A stretch of DNA of 64,000 nucleotides, from positions 1 to 64,000 of the forward strand of contig JAJXZL010000035.1 of assembly GCA_021780075.1 (NCBI GenBank). The letters run 5' to 3'. The translations under genes were made by a program, and so were the position numbers. This stretch comes from Acidobacteriota bacterium. GTDB lineage: Bacteria; Acidobacteriota; Terriglobia; Terriglobales; Acidobacteriaceae. Below, in pieces: positions 9,947 to 19,745 of this stretch (position 1 is the stretch's first letter; every line of letters starts with the position of its first letter). The notes beneath the pieces are model-generated. The model was not told the DNA's origin and did not search any database. It saw nothing but the letters and a program-made list of their open reading frames with translations.

Positions 9947-10264
9947 ATTCCGATTGTAACGGGCAGGCAGATGGACGGGAGCGGGAGAGCAAATGGGCCT
10001 GCCTTCCGGCAGGCCCGCTCGAGAGGCATTGAAAAGGAGGGAAACCTGGAGGGTTCAAGAGAAGAGGTCCGTCACCAGACCTTCGTGGGAGAATGGTCGC
10101 CTATCTCGGAAGGAACTTCATCGGGGAAGCCTCTGCATGTTACTTGGTCAGACGTCATCTGCTTCAAGAAGGTTGCCCGGAGCAAACAAATCGCGCGGCG
10201 GGCAGATTATTTTCTGCATTCAGCCCGTCCCGCGCGATTCGCTTTCCAGTCCGCCTCTGTGAGC
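9947..10264. other. Intergenic region with two hairpins
   Basis: About 320 bp between the minus-strand genes pgeF and the FG-GAP gene. It holds a terminator-like hairpin just after the FG-GAP stop (10189-10239) and a second hairpin at about 9995-10016: GGGCCTGCC and GGCAGGCCC, a perfect 9-bp stem with a TTCC loop. I see no gene. Confidence 0.6.
10189..10239 (-). terminator. Intrinsic terminator of the FG-GAP gene
   Basis: AATCGCGCGG pairs with CCGCGCGATT, and inside it CGGGC pairs with GCCCG, with two bulged bases. Read on the minus strand the stem is followed by TTGTTTGC. It begins about 25 nt past the stop of the minus-strand FG-GAP gene. Confidence 0.6.
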
Positions 10265-11554
10265 CTACTGCTTGGGTTCCTCTTCCTGTTTCGCCGTCGG
10301 CCCCTCGCCGGGGAACGGCCAGTTTGTGTCCAGCAGCAACTCCTTCTCGCGCTGCGCCTTGGGCACGTTGTTGATTTTCAGATTCTCAAAGAAGTGCACC
10401 CCGGTCTTGCCTGCCGTCACAATGTCCAGGTCGCCGTCGCCGTCCATGTCTTCCGTCACAAACTGCGTTCCCGCGCCCGCAGTGCCGTTCACTGAGATGG
10501 CATAGCGCGTAAACTGGCCGGTCTTGCGGTCGATTTTGTAGTAATAGACAACCAGCGGATCGTGGGAGCCGGGGTCGTTGCCAGAGTGGCCGCGGTAGCG
10601 CTTGCCCGCCAGCAGTTCAGGCTGGCCGTCGCCGTCGATATCCACCAGCTTCAAAGCATGTACCTGCGAGAAGCTCTCATCGATGGTGTGTTTGATCCAG
10701 TGGCGGCTGGCGCCATTGCCTTGCTGCTCCAGCCAATAGATGCCGTAGCTGTGGCCCTGGCCATAGATCACGTCGGTCTTGCCGTCGTTGTTCACGTCGT
10801 AGCCGATGATGGGGAAGCCGGCGTCGTCCATCTGCCAGTCGGGATGCCACTCCCACTGGTCCTTGTTGGCATCAATCTGACGGAACCAGCCGTTCGGCGT
10901 CAGGATGTCCGCCTTGCCGTCGCCGTCGATGTCGGCCACGCCAATGCCGTGCCCATCCTGTGCGCGGCCGCCCACGTGGTGCACCTTCGGCTCTGCGCCG
11001 GAGAAGTCAATCCACAGCACGCCCATGTGGCCGTAGTGCGAAAAGACCAGGTCCGGCTTGCCGTCGCCGTTGATGTCAGCTTCCCAGCCGCCTTCGGTGT
11101 CATAACTGTCGGTGATGAAGTGCTTCTTCCACACCGCGCCCAGCTTCTTGGGATTTTCATACCACCAGATGCCGTTGAGCATCCAGCCGGCCGTGACTAC
11201 ATCCGGCGCGCCATCGTGGTTCACGTCAATGGCCCACTCGCCGCAGTCGCTCACAAACTCGTTCAGCGTGCCGGCCTCGCGATACTGGTGCCGCTTCCAC
11301 TCGCCGCCCTGCGGGCCGGGGTTTTCATACCAGTACGCCCCGCTCAGAATGTCGGGCCGTCCGTCGCCATTCATGTCCATCGTGGTTACGCCTTCGGCAT
11401 GATCGGTGCCCAGGCGATGCACAAAAAACATGGCCTGCATCACGCCATACGGGCCGGGGCCGGGTGTGGTCTTGCGTTCAGTCTGCGACAGGCCGGGAAG
11501 GCACGACGCACCGATTGCGAACAAGAGCAGTGTGGCAGGGAAGTTGATTTGCAT
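10265..11554 (-). CDS. Secreted FG-GAP/VCBS beta-propeller protein
   Basis: A 429-residue exported protein. A Sec signal peptide (about residues 1-24, ending near Leu-Ser-Gln) precedes at least seven repeats with a calcium-binding D-x-[DN]-x-D-G core: DMNGDGRPD, DVNHDGAPD, DINGDGKPD, DIDGDGKAD, DVNNDGKTD, DIDGDGQPE and DMDGDGDLD. Such repeats fold as integrin-like propeller blades, so a seven-bladed propeller that binds calcium outside the cell is likely. No catalytic domain is evident. I start at the internal Met with GAGAGG upstream; a longer reading from a TTG adds 17 residues that do not look like a signal. Ligand unknown. Confidence 0.85.
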   Translation of the reverse strand: MQINFPATLLLFAIGASCLPGLSQTERKTTPGPGPYGVMQAMFFVHRLGTDHAEGVTTMDMNGDGRPDILSGAYWYENPGPQGGEWKRHQYREAGTLNEFVSDCGEWAIDVNHDGAPDVVTAGWMLNGIWWYENPKKLGAVWKKHFITDSYDTEGGWEADINGDGKPDLVFSHYGHMGVLWIDFSGAEPKVHHVGGRAQDGHGIGVADIDGDGKADILTPNGWFRQIDANKDQWEWHPDWQMDDAGFPIIGYDVNNDGKTDVIYGQGHSYGIYWLEQQGNGASRHWIKHTIDESFSQVHALKLVDIDGDGQPELLAGKRYRGHSGNDPGSHDPLVVYYYKIDRKTGQFTRYAISVNGTAGAGTQFVTEDMDGDGDLDIVTAGKTGVHFFENLKINNVPKAQREKELLLDTNWPFPGEGPTAKQEEEPKQ

Positions 11555-11610
11555 TGCGGGCCTCTCTCGCCAGCCATTCTCGTCTGCGGCGGTGCTGGAC
11601 CGCAAGTCGC

Positions 11611-12411
11611 TTATGCTTCGTCGGATTTGGGCCGCGCAGCGCGCTCGATGAAGTGGGTGATAAGGGAGACAGGCAGAAAGCGTACCAACAGCGCCGTGAA
11701 CCGGCCACTCAGGTGCGGAATGATCGTGCGCTGGCCGCGCGCCAGCGCCGCGACGGCTTGCCGCGCCACTTCCTCGGCGGTCTGGATGCCCCGTCGCTTG
11801 AACTTCTCTGCGCGTGCGACCTCAAAGAACTCACTCTCCGTCGGTCCGGGGCACAGTGCTGTCACCTTCACTCCAAAGCGCGCCACCTCCGCCGCGATGC
11901 CCAACGCAAAAATGCGGTCAAAAGCCTTGGTCGCCGCGTACGTCGAGATGTACGGCACGGGCTGAAAGCTGGCCGTCGAGGCCACCACCAGCATCCAGCC
12001 GCGGCGGCGCTTGACCATGGGCGCAATAAACAGCCGCGCCACGCGCACTACCGCCTCGCAGTTCACGCGAATCTGGCTCATCTCCTGCTCAATGGGGCTC
12101 TCATGGAAGGCGCTGTACTGGCCGAGGCCGGCGTTGTTGATGACGATCTCCACAGGCAGGCCCGCGCCTTCGGTGGCGTCATAAATTTGTTGCGGCGCAT
12201 CAGGGTCATTCAGGTCCGCGACGATGATGCGCACGTTTGTGCCCCTGGCCGTAAGCTCGGCGGCCAGCGCCTCAAGCCGCTCCGTGCGCCGCGCTGTGAG
12301 AATGAGGTGTGCGCCATGTGTTGCCAGTTCGCGCGCCAAAGCCGCACCAATGCCCGCGCTGGCTCCTGTAACCAGCGCCCATTTGCCTTTGTAGTCCCGT
12401 GTGCTCGCCAT
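11611..12411 (-). CDS. Short-chain dehydrogenase/reductase
   Basis: A 266-residue classical SDR. The Rossmann nucleotide loop is 'TGASAGIG' (about residue 15), followed by the structural 'NNAG' and the catalytic 'YAATK' (YxxxK) with its preceding Ser in 'STASF'. The segment 'LTARRTERLEAL' with Arg after the second strand favours NADP(H). The C-terminal part ('ALCPGPTESEFFEV') resembles the DltE/YqjQ-like branch, whose substrates vary. It lies 57 bp downstream of nothing obvious on its strand, and is divergent from the DUF4136 gene. Substrate not predictable. Confidence 0.9.
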   Translation of the reverse strand: MASTRDYKGKWALVTGASAGIGAALARELATHGAHLILTARRTERLEALAAELTARGTNVRIIVADLNDPDAPQQIYDATEGAGLPVEIVINNAGLGQYSAFHESPIEQEMSQIRVNCEAVVRVARLFIAPMVKRRRGWMLVVASTASFQPVPYISTYAATKAFDRIFALGIAAEVARFGVKVTALCPGPTESEFFEVARAEKFKRRGIQTAEEVARQAVAALARGQRTIIPHLSGRFTALLVRFLPVSLITHFIERAARPKSDEA

Positions 12412-12720
12412 CGCGTTTCATCATAGCGGATGCACGGATCCGATTCGTGCGCTCTGTGACAAAGGCTGCATGTTCGCGCGGTGGCCGCTCTGTGCGCACG
12501 CCCGGCCTGCTCAACCGGAGCATAGGCATGCATCGGCTGGCAGAAAGCCGGATGCGCGAGCACAGGGATACCTCCCCAAAACACGCACAGCCGAAACTAT
12601 CTCTCGCAGTTATCGGAGCCCGCGCGCAAACTCCGCATCCACCTAAGGCTACCTTTCTGCTTCTTCTCGCATCTTTATTAGTCACTGGAAGAGCGGAAGA
12701 AGATGGAGGTTCCTCAAACT
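12412..12720. other. Divergent promoter region, SDR and DUF4136 genes
   Basis: About 310 bp that must hold both divergent promoters. Apart from GGAGG close to the plus-strand start at 12721, I see no conserved element, repeat or RNA gene. Confidence 0.5.
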
Positions 12721-13284
12721 ATGAAGTTACGATTTGCCGTAGTGGCGGCTCTGTGCGCAGCCGCTTCATTTGTTTCAACGTCCGCATTTGCGGATAGCGT
12801 CAAAGTCGATTACAACCATCAGGCTAAGTTCGAAAGCTTTCACACCTACTCATGGGGTTCCGTGAAGGTCTCCAATGAATTGAATGCCGATCGCATCAAG
12901 CGATCCGTCGGCAGTGTTTTGCAGAAAGCGGGCTGGAAGGAAGTCCCATCCGGCGGCCAGGTCACCGTCATGGCCACCGATAACATTCACAATGAGCAGG
13001 AAGCTGAAACCTACTACAACGGGATGGGTGGCGGCTGGGGCATGGGCTGGGGTTGGGGCGGCTGGGGGATGCCTGGCGGTGGATTCGGAGACGAAACCAC
13101 GACCACAACCGACGTCCGCAAGGCGCACGTGGTCATTGATATGTTTGACGCAAGCTCCAAGGCGCTGCTGTGGCGCGGAGTCTCCAGGGGCCAGCTGTCA
13201 AACAACTCTGACACCAACCGCAAGAGACTCCACGCGGACATCCAACGGATGTTCCGTTACTTCCCGCCGAAGGGCAAGGGCTAA
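12721..13284 (+). CDS. DUF4136 secreted protein
   Basis: A 187-residue exported protein: a Sec signal peptide ('MKLRFAVVAALCAAASF', cleaved after Ala-Phe-Ala) and then a DUF4136 fold starting 'VKVDYNHQAKFESFHTYSW'. Members of this family are small envelope proteins of unknown function. The middle contains a Gly/Trp/Met-rich segment (about residues 100-122: GMGGGWGMGWGWG and more) that interrupts the domain and is probably a flexible loop. GGAGG sits about 10 nt before the chosen ATG; a start 18 bp upstream is possible but would overlap that site. A strong hairpin follows the stop. Confidence 0.78.
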   Translation: MKLRFAVVAALCAAASFVSTSAFADSVKVDYNHQAKFESFHTYSWGSVKVSNELNADRIKRSVGSVLQKAGWKEVPSGGQVTVMATDNIHNEQEAETYYNGMGGGWGMGWGWGGWGMPGGGFGDETTTTTDVRKAHVVIDMFDASSKALLWRGVSRGQLSNNSDTNRKRLHADIQRMFRYFPPKGKG

Positions 13285-13288
13285 TCCT

Positions 13289-13327
13289 GAAGCAAGGGGG
13301 CAGCACAATGGCGCTGCCCCTTGCTTC
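13289..13327 (+). terminator. Hairpin after the DUF4136 gene
   Basis: GAAGCAAGGGGGCAGC pairs with GCTGCCCCTTGCTTC, a 15-bp stem with one bulged G and an 8-nt loop, 4 nt after the stop. No long T-run follows. It also lies downstream of the convergent M3 peptidase gene. Confidence 0.6.
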
Positions 13328-13420
13328 AAACGCATGCGATGCGCAGTTGCTCTTGCAACTGCTGAGCTTCTGTGCGGAGTGCCGACCAGATCATTTCAAG
13401 CCGCCCAATGACACTCCTAT

Positions 13421-15442
13421 TTACTCGCCGTGCGCAACTGCATCGGTGAAGATCAACCCGCCTTCAAACTCCTCATGCAGCCACTTACTGAAGGCAGCAA
13501 ATTCCTCGTCGCGGCCCAGGAAGTCGCGCACCATAGTGCGCCCCGGCTTTGAGCCGCCCTGCTCCAGCACGGCCTTGCGGTAGCGGCTGCCTGCATCGCA
13601 GCCCAGCAGGTCTGCCGGATCAAACTGCGCAAAGAAGTCCAGCGCAATCACCTTGTCAAAGGCGTAGGTGTAGTAGTTCGACGAATAGCCCGTCAGGTGG
13701 CCAAAGCTGGCATACATGCGGTTGCCTTCGAGCCACGTCCACGGCTGCAGGCTCTGGTAGAGCCGCTTCGTCGTGGTGTCCAGGTCCAGTCCCGCCGAGT
13801 CCTGGTCGTGCAGATCGAGCGAGAGCCTGGTGTAGTAGAGCTGCGCGCGCACCCAGTCCGCGCGTCCAAACGAGCCCGCCAGCTTCATTTTCCTGATCGT
13901 CTCCGACGGCAGAACTTCGCCTGTCTGGTAGTGCCGTGCGAAGGACTGCAGCAGTTTTTCGTCGCGGAAAAACTCTTCGAGCATCTGCGATGGCACTTCG
14001 ATAAAGTCGCCTTCGGTCGCAAAGCCCGACACGCCCGCCCACTCCGTCTGTCCGCCAAGAATGGCGTGCATCAGGTGGCCGAACTCATGGAAGAACGTAA
14101 CCACGTCGTTGTATTGCAGCAGGCCGGGGTCGTCCGCCTCGCCACCAGGGAAGTTGCAGATGAGCGCGGCCTCAGGCAGGTAACGCCCGCGCACGCCTGT
14201 CACCACGGGCGCGGCGCTGAACCACTTGTCCTTGCCCTCGCGCGGGTGCATGTCCAGATAAAAGCGCCCCACGACGCTGCCGCCCTCAATGACCTCGAAG
14301 ACCGAAACAGACGGATCCCACCCCTGCGCGGACGAGGGGCGGAACTCGACCTTGAACAGCCGCGCCGCCGTGTCCAGCACGCCTGCCTCCACCTGCGCAT
14401 AGGGGAAGTAGGGGCGCACCGACTGCGAGTCGAAGTCGAAGGCCGAGCGGCGGAAGAGCTCATACCAGTAGCCCCGGCTCGCGATGTCGATGGCTTCCAG
14501 TCCCGCCTGCTGTTGGCGCGCGAAGTTCAGGACCAGCTCGTGCTCGCGGTGGGCTCCCTCGCGGCTGGCCTCGTCGAGTCGCGTCAGAAACGTGCGCACG
14601 TTGGCCGCCGAGCCCATCATCTGGTCGGCGGTGGCGAGATCGGCCCAGCTGCGGAAGCCGAGGATGGTCGCAATCTCCTGCCGCGTAGCCAGCAGGTCCA
14701 GCAGAATCTGCTGGTTCGCCGGATATGCGCGTGTGTTGTAGGCCAGAAACATGCGCTCGCGCAGTGCCGCACTGGCGGCGAAGGTCATCACCGGCTGCAT
14801 GTCGGGCTGGTCGGTCGAGAGGGTTACGCGGCCCTCGGCATCCGGTTGATGCCGCGCCAGATAATCCGCGGGCAGGCCGTCGAGTTCTGGGGTAGTGGCT
14901 TCAACGGTCTTTGCGCCCTCCTGGATGTTGCGAGCAAACTCCAGCGAGAGGCGGGTGGTTTTCTCATGCAACGTCTGCAGGTGATCGCGGGTGGCCTGGT
15001 CCTTGTCCACGCCGGCCAGCCGGTAGCTCAGCAGAGTGCGCTCCAGGTAGTGCTTTGTCGCGGGGCTCGCTCCATCCAGGCGGATGGCAGAAAGCGCGTC
15101 ATACACGGCTCGGTTCAGGCTCAGGCCGCTGGCCGCCATGGCCACCCGCTGAGCCTCCAGCTGCGCCTGGTCGCGGACGCCCTTGTCGGCGGCCACGGAG
15201 TTGAGCACACCTGCCTGCGCACCGGCCAGGCTAAGTTGCTCCACCACCACGTCATACAGGCGTAGTGAATTTTCAGGCGTGCGCGGCTCTTCGACGGCAA
15301 GCAGGGCAGCCAGAGCTGCCTCATGCAGGGCCAGGCGGGCATCGACCCACGCGGTCAGCGCTTTGCCAGAGGCGGCTCCGCCCGCCTCCCAGGCGTGCAG
15401 GTCTTGGGTAAGGGCGGTGGCAGCGATGGTTGCAGCGGACAT
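13421..15442 (-). CDS. M3-family zinc oligopeptidase
   Basis: A 673-residue enzyme of the oligopeptidase A/thimet/Dcp family. The zinc site 'HEFGHLMH' lies near residue 450, and the third ligand is in 'EVPSQMLEEFF' about 27 residues later. The N-terminal half is the long helical domain of this family ('TRLSLEFARNIQEGAK'). The C-terminal 'YYTYAFDKVIALDFFAQF' is also typical. No signal peptide is seen, so it is likely cytoplasmic and trims short peptides. Length matches the family (about 680). It is divergent from aroDE. Confidence 0.92.
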   Translation of the reverse strand: MSAATIAATALTQDLHAWEAGGAASGKALTAWVDARLALHEAALAALLAVEEPRTPENSLRLYDVVVEQLSLAGAQAGVLNSVAADKGVRDQAQLEAQRVAMAASGLSLNRAVYDALSAIRLDGASPATKHYLERTLLSYRLAGVDKDQATRDHLQTLHEKTTRLSLEFARNIQEGAKTVEATTPELDGLPADYLARHQPDAEGRVTLSTDQPDMQPVMTFAASAALRERMFLAYNTRAYPANQQILLDLLATRQEIATILGFRSWADLATADQMMGSAANVRTFLTRLDEASREGAHREHELVLNFARQQQAGLEAIDIASRGYWYELFRRSAFDFDSQSVRPYFPYAQVEAGVLDTAARLFKVEFRPSSAQGWDPSVSVFEVIEGGSVVGRFYLDMHPREGKDKWFSAAPVVTGVRGRYLPEAALICNFPGGEADDPGLLQYNDVVTFFHEFGHLMHAILGGQTEWAGVSGFATEGDFIEVPSQMLEEFFRDEKLLQSFARHYQTGEVLPSETIRKMKLAGSFGRADWVRAQLYYTRLSLDLHDQDSAGLDLDTTTKRLYQSLQPWTWLEGNRMYASFGHLTGYSSNYYTYAFDKVIALDFFAQFDPADLLGCDAGSRYRKAVLEQGGSKPGRTMVRDFLGRDEEFAAFSKWLHEEFEGGLIFTDAVAHGE

Positions 15443-15551
15443 AAGGGGACAATCCTCCGAAGTTCCAGATTGCCACAGCGGGGCGGCGTGGGGCAGTCAA
15501 TCGAAAAGAAATGCACACAAGTGGTTGCATCCGTGCAACAACCCGTCTAAT

Positions 15552-17123
15552 ATGCGTCAGTTGACGCAAATGCCTCACGCCGCCTCCATCGCGCCCTCCA
15601 CGCCCACCGCCGGTCCGCGCCTGCGCCTGGGCAAGCTGTGCGTGGCCATCCAGGCCGGCTCGCCGGCGGAGATGCTGGAGCGGGCTGAAGCCGCTTTGCG
15701 GGACTCGAAGTTTTTCGAGTTCCGTCTGGACTCGCTCTCCAAGCCGGCGGCGGTGCTGCCCAAGCTCAAGGACTTTATGGCCGCGCATCGCGATGTGACG
15801 GCTATCGCCACCTGCCGGCGCAAGCAGAACGGCGGCAACTTTGCCGGTTCCCTGACTGCGGAACTGGCGATTCTGGCGGACGCCGCCCTGGCTGGCTGCC
15901 AGATTGTCGATCTTGAAGTCGAGTCTGCCGAAGAGGCCAAACCCGCGCAGCTTGCCAAGCTGCGAGCCGCGGGTGCGGCGCTCCTGGTCAGTTTTCACGA
16001 CTTCACCCGCACCCGCAGCCTGGAGCAGGCCGCGGACCGCATTGAAGCCTTCAGGCCGGACTTCGTCAAAGTGGTTTCGACCGCCCGGTCGCTGGCCGAC
16101 AATCTTGCCGTGCTGCGGCTCATCGAAGACCGCTCGCTGTCCGCGCACGTCGTGGGCATCGCCATGGGCGAGGAGGGCATTCTAAGCCGCGTGCTGGGCC
16201 CCCGGGCGGGCGCGGCATTTACCTTCGCATCGTTTTCTGACGGAACGGAGACCGCTCCCGGCCAGGTGAGTGCGCGCACCCTGCGCGAGTTCTACCGCGT
16301 GGAGCAGCTCGACCAGGCGACGCGCGTCTTTGGCGTGGCGGGCAATCCGATCTCCCACTCGCTCTCGCCGCTGATGCACAATGTGGCCTTCCGCCGCGAA
16401 AACGTGAATGCCATCATGCTTCCCCTGAAGGTGCGCGCGCTGGACGACCTGCTGACCGTGGTGCGCGAGCTGCCCTTGGCGGGCGTGGCTGTCACCATGC
16501 CGCTCAAGCAGGAAGTGCTGCCGCATCTGGCCAACATGGACCCGCTGACGGCGCGTATCGGCGCCTGCAACACGCTGCGCACGGGGGCCGACGGCAAGCT
16601 CTACGGATTCAATACCGACGTGGCCGGCGTGGTCAGGCCGCTGGAGAAGCGGCTGCGCCTGAAGGGCGCGCGCGTTGCCGTGCTGGGCGCGGGCGGCGCG
16701 GCGCGGGCCGCAGTCTTTGGCCTTGTGGAGCAGGGCGCGGAGGTCTTCATTGTCAACCGCACCCATGAGACCGCCGTGGCACTTGCCCGTCAGGCCAAGG
16801 CCAGGTCGCTGAAGCATGAGGCCTTTGTCAAACAGCATTTTGACGTACTCATCAACTCCACGCCCTGCGGCATGAAAGGCATCAAGCAGGCGCTGCCGAT
16901 TGCCGAAAATGAGCTGAGTGCCGGACTGGTCTTTGACATGGTCTACAACCCGCTGGAGACGCCGCTGCTTACGCTGGCGCGCTCGCGCGGAATTCCGGTG
17001 GTCAGCGGGCTGGAGATGTTTGTGCAGCAGGGCGCGCGCCAGTTCGAGATATGGACCGGCAAGCCCGCACCCGAGTCGGACATGTTTCGCGTTGTGGAGC
17101 ATGCCCTGCGCCAGCGCGGCTAG
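15552..17123 (+). CDS. aroDE: Bifunctional 3-dehydroquinate dehydratase / shikimate dehydrogenase
   Basis: A 523-residue fusion covering two consecutive shikimate steps. The N-terminal ~230 residues are a type I (Schiff-base) dehydroquinate dehydratase: 'FFEFRLDSL', '[10 protein letters not shown]', 'SFHDF' and '[10 protein letters not shown]', whose Lys is the imine-forming residue. The C-terminal ~280 residues are an NADP shikimate dehydrogenase: '[16 protein letters not shown]', 'VTMPLKQEV', 'GACNTLR', 'GFNTDVAG' and '[14 protein letters not shown]'. The same order is known in plants, Chlamydia and other bacteria. The start is the ATG at 15552; 15570 is also possible, and neither has a clear ribosome site. 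Its stop overlaps that of the convergent lipoprotein gene by 4 bp. Confidence 0.94.
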   Translation: MRQLTQMPHAASIAPSTPTAGPRLRLGKLCVAIQAGSPAEMLERAEAALRDSKFFEFRLDSLSKPAAVLPKLKDFMAAHRDVTAIATCRRKQNGGNFAGSLTAELAILADAALAGCQIVDLEVESAEEAKPAQLAKLRAAGAALLVSFHDFTRTRSLEQAADRIEAFRPDFVKVVSTARSLADNLAVLRLIEDRSLSAHVVGIAMGEEGILSRVLGPRAGAAFTFASFSDGTETAPGQVSARTLREFYRVEQLDQATRVFGVAGNPISHSLSPLMHNVAFRRENVNAIMLPLKVRALDDLLTVVRELPLAGVAVTMPLKQEVLPHLANMDPLTARIGACNTLRTGADGKLYGFNTDVAGVVRPLEKRLRLKGARVAVLGAGGAARAAVFGLVEQGAEVFIVNRTHETAVALARQAKARSLKHEAFVKQHFDVLINSTPCGMKGIKQALPIAENELSAGLVFDMVYNPLETPLLTLARSRGIPVVSGLEMFVQQGARQFEIWTGKPAPESDMFRVVEHALRQRG

Positions 17124-18283
17124 CGTCGCTTCTTTGCGCCTTTGGGCATCCCGGCTTTTTCTTCAGGCGAACGAACAATAGGAATCGGGGCAAGATCGGT
17201 GCCCACGCGGCGGACCTGCGTGTCCCGAAGCGCGTAGCTGATAGTGCGCGGATTCACCGGGCGAGCGATGCCGGTTTCCGGGTCAATGGCGACATCGGCC
17301 GAGCTGGAGATCTGGAAGCTGAAGACGGGCTCCGTGCCATGGGGTCCCGGCTGCGACGACAACTGCACCGGCAGGTAGCCCTCAATGGGGTGCAGGCGGT
17401 AGGCCGTCTCGTAGCGATGGTGCTTCAGGCTCCACGTAAACACGCGGATCTGGTCGAAGTCGAACGGCAGTCCGGATTTTGGCGGGCTGAGCACGGTCAC
17501 GTAAATCGGCACTTCATGGTTGGGCGTGGAGGCTTCGGGGTCGTTGACCCTGGCGAGCACGTAAGCGCCCACGATGCGCTGGCCCTCGGCATATTGCGCG
17601 ATCTCGTCGGGCACATCCACATCCGCGCGGTTGCCCAGCATCCACCCCGTGCGGCCTGCGGCATCGCGGACCAACCACCAGTCTTCCATGATCACGGCAG
17701 AAGCGGCGGGCGGCTCTCCGGGGCGCTGCTCCGCGGGCTTGGCGGGAGCGGCAGGTTTGGCGCCGGGGCCGGGCAGAGGCGTTCTGGGAATCGAGGCGCG
17801 CACGAGCATCTGCACTTTGGCGTTACCGGGCAGCAGATAGAAGCGGTCTGTGTCGCGCCCGGCGGTCAGGTGCAGGTAAATGTCGTCGCGAATCGTCGCG
17901 GTTGCGACGGTGGGGTCGCTCTTGTGCTGGCTGGCGAGCTGCACAAAATCGTCGTAGATTTTGGCGTCGATCACAGCCCGCTCGGGAATCCAGCCAATCT
18001 CGTTCTTCTGCGTTTTCACCTTGAGAAAGCGGCGGCCGTGCTCCAGAACTTCGAGCGGCTGGCCGTTGGTTACCTCGGCCACGCGGTTGGAGACGGCGGC
18101 GACCCGGTCGCGCAGGTACATCTGCCGGGTCCAGACGTAGACCGTCTCATGCTGCTCGTGGCGCATGCGGCCGCATCCGCTGGCAAGCACAAGAAAATAA
18201 AGAATAAAGAGGCAGCTTGTCCAAGGCCAGATACGCTTGAGGAGTGGAGCGGCGGGAATCGGAAATCGAGTCAGAGCAGCCAC
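17120..18283 (-). CDS. SH3-like lipoprotein
   Basis: A 387-residue predicted lipoprotein. A long basic leader and hydrophobic core end in 'VLASGC' with the lipidated Cys at about residue 37. Two regions look like bacterial SH3 repeats: one near residues 45-110 ('[29 protein letters not shown]') is quoted here only as '[15 protein letters not shown]', and a second around '[19 protein letters not shown]'. A Pro/Ala-rich linker joins them. The C-terminal part has no recognised family. The start is a GTG with AGGGA upstream. It sits 80 bp past the propeller lipoprotein on the same strand. Confidence 0.7.
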   Translation of the reverse strand: MAALTRFPIPAAPLLKRIWPWTSCLFILYFLVLASGCGRMRHEQHETVYVWTRQMYLRDRVAAVSNRVAEVTNGQPLEVLEHGRRFLKVKTQKNEIGWIPERAVIDAKIYDDFVQLASQHKSDPTVATATIRDDIYLHLTAGRDTDRFYLLPGNAKVQMLVRASIPRTPLPGPGAKPAAPAKPAEQRPGEPPAASAVIMEDWWLVRDAAGRTGWMLGNRADVDVPDEIAQYAEGQRIVGAYVLARVNDPEASTPNHEVPIYVTVLSPPKSGLPFDFDQIRVFTWSLKHHRYETAYRLHPIEGYLPVQLSSQPGPHGTEPVFSFQISSSADVAIDPETGIARPVNPRTISYALRDTQVRRVGTDLAPIPIVRSPEEKAGMPKGAKKRR

Positions 18284-18363
18284 TGGCGGTCCCTATGAGA
18301 ATAGCACTGCGCAGAGATCAACTGTCCGCGTGCCTCGCCGCGCGGATTTGCGGCAGCAGGCCC

Positions 18364-19527
18364 TCAATGCGCAGCGGCGATTCCGCTGGCCTGGACGGGG
18401 TCAGTGCCGGTGGCCGCGGAGATGACCGGGTCAAGATAGCCGGGGTTGGTCGCGTCGAATACGTAGCCCATCAGGTCCGGGCTTCCGTCGTAATTCACCA
18501 CAAACACAAAATTGCCGCTGTTGTCCTCGGCCATCGCAACAGAGTGCGCGCCCGCCGTGAAGGTGCTGCCCAGCGCGGTAAGCGAAAAGGCGGAGTTGTT
18601 TGTCGAGATGGAAAAGCCGCCGATCACGCCGGTGGTACCGCTGCTGGTCTGCCGGTTCGCCACGTAGACATAGTCGCCGGTAAAGACCGGCAGAATCGAG
18701 TAGGGAGCCAGCCCTGAACTGGGGTAGGGCGATCCGGTAAGCTCCTTCAACGTACCGTAGTTGAAGGCCCGTATCCCGCCCGAGTTTGAGCCCGACGTGG
18801 CGACGGTTTCGCCAATGTAGAAGAGCCTGGCGTAGGGGTCCACGGCCACCGAGAGCGCCGCGCCGCCTGCGTTCCTGGGGGCGATGGTGCTCACCGTGCC
18901 CAGCGGATTGGTGTTGGCCGCGCTGAAGGGGACAAGTGCCGTGCCGCCCGTGCCCATCGCTACCAGCACCAGCGTATTATCCGGTGAAAAGGTCATCTGC
19001 TGCACGGTGGAGGCAGGCAGCAGGGTGTACTGCTCGGAGCTCGAGGTGACTCCGCCAGTGGAAGGGTTGATGGGGATCGCATAAACGTAGGGCTGGCTGG
19101 AGATCGTGTCCACAAGCCAGGAGTTTGTTGCGTCCACCTGCATGCTGGCGGCCTGGTCTGAGGAGATGGGACTCTGCGCATTGCCCAGCGTGAGCTGGCC
19201 GTTGGAGGCAATGGTGTAGAGGTAGATGCCGTTGGTGGTGCTCACGTAGAGAAAGTTATTGTTCGGCGCCACGGTCATGGCGAAGGGTGGCGCCAGCAGC
19301 GGAAACGGACTGCCGGGAACAGCAGTAATGACGCCGGCATTGACGTAGTAGCCCGCGATCTGGCTGGTCAGCACGTTCATCACATAGAAGATGCCGCTGG
19401 AGAGGGTGGTTGTGCCCGTGCCTCCGCCCCCGCCGCTGCTGGTGTAGGGGTCCTGCCAGAAACCCTTGCAGCCAGAGAGGAGCGGAACTGTCATCAGGGC
19501 CAGCCTTGCCCACTTTCCAATCGTCAT
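18364..19527 (-). CDS. Beta-propeller (lactonase-like) lipoprotein
   Basis: A 387-residue lipoprotein with signal 'MTIGKWARLALMTVPLLSGC', lipidated at Cys20. A Gly/Ser/Thr linker ('SSGGGGGTGTTT') leads into repeats of the YVTN/lactonase propeller type: 'PNNNFLYVSTTNGIYLYTI', 'SPDNTLVLVAMG', 'DPYARLFYIGE' and 'DNSGNFVFVVNYDGS'. This architecture is frequent in Terriglobia, usually in many paralogues, with no defined substrate. AAGGAG lies 8 nt before the chosen ATG; an upstream in-frame start would add 47 residues that read as noise. Probably cell-surface or periplasmic. Confidence 0.85.
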   Translation of the reverse strand: MTIGKWARLALMTVPLLSGCKGFWQDPYTSSGGGGGTGTTTLSSGIFYVMNVLTSQIAGYYVNAGVITAVPGSPFPLLAPPFAMTVAPNNNFLYVSTTNGIYLYTIASNGQLTLGNAQSPISSDQAASMQVDATNSWLVDTISSQPYVYAIPINPSTGGVTSSSEQYTLLPASTVQQMTFSPDNTLVLVAMGTGGTALVPFSAANTNPLGTVSTIAPRNAGGAALSVAVDPYARLFYIGETVATSGSNSGGIRAFNYGTLKELTGSPYPSSGLAPYSILPVFTGDYVYVANRQTSSGTTGVIGGFSISTNNSAFSLTALGSTFTAGAHSVAMAEDNSGNFVFVVNYDGSPDLMGYVFDATNPGYLDPVISAATGTDPVQASGIAAAH

Positions 19528-19745
19528 TGCTGCTCCTTCGTCGTTGGTTTCCGGCTCCGTGGGTTGCCGGCGTCGTGGGCTCGCAGCCCCATGGGTTTCT
19601 GCCGCCAGACACAAGGGTATCGTCTCGGGCCATGCTGCGTCCCAGTGTGGTCCACGGCAAGAGAGCACAACTCCACCCCTGTCGCAAAAGACGCACGCAG
19701 GCCGGAATCGCTTGCTCGGCCGCTCTGGACTCAGGGGGTTACTTC

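Noticed and set aside
9995-10016. A second terminator for the FG-GAP gene
   Set aside because: The hairpin is perfect but about 250 bp past the stop, behind a better terminator, and has no T-run.
13697-15265. Long plus-strand frame (522 codons) opposite the M3 peptidase
   Set aside because: It is the antisense shadow of a clearly identified metallopeptidase; its product has no domain and is Arg/Gln/His-rich, as expected from reverse reading of GC-rich codons.
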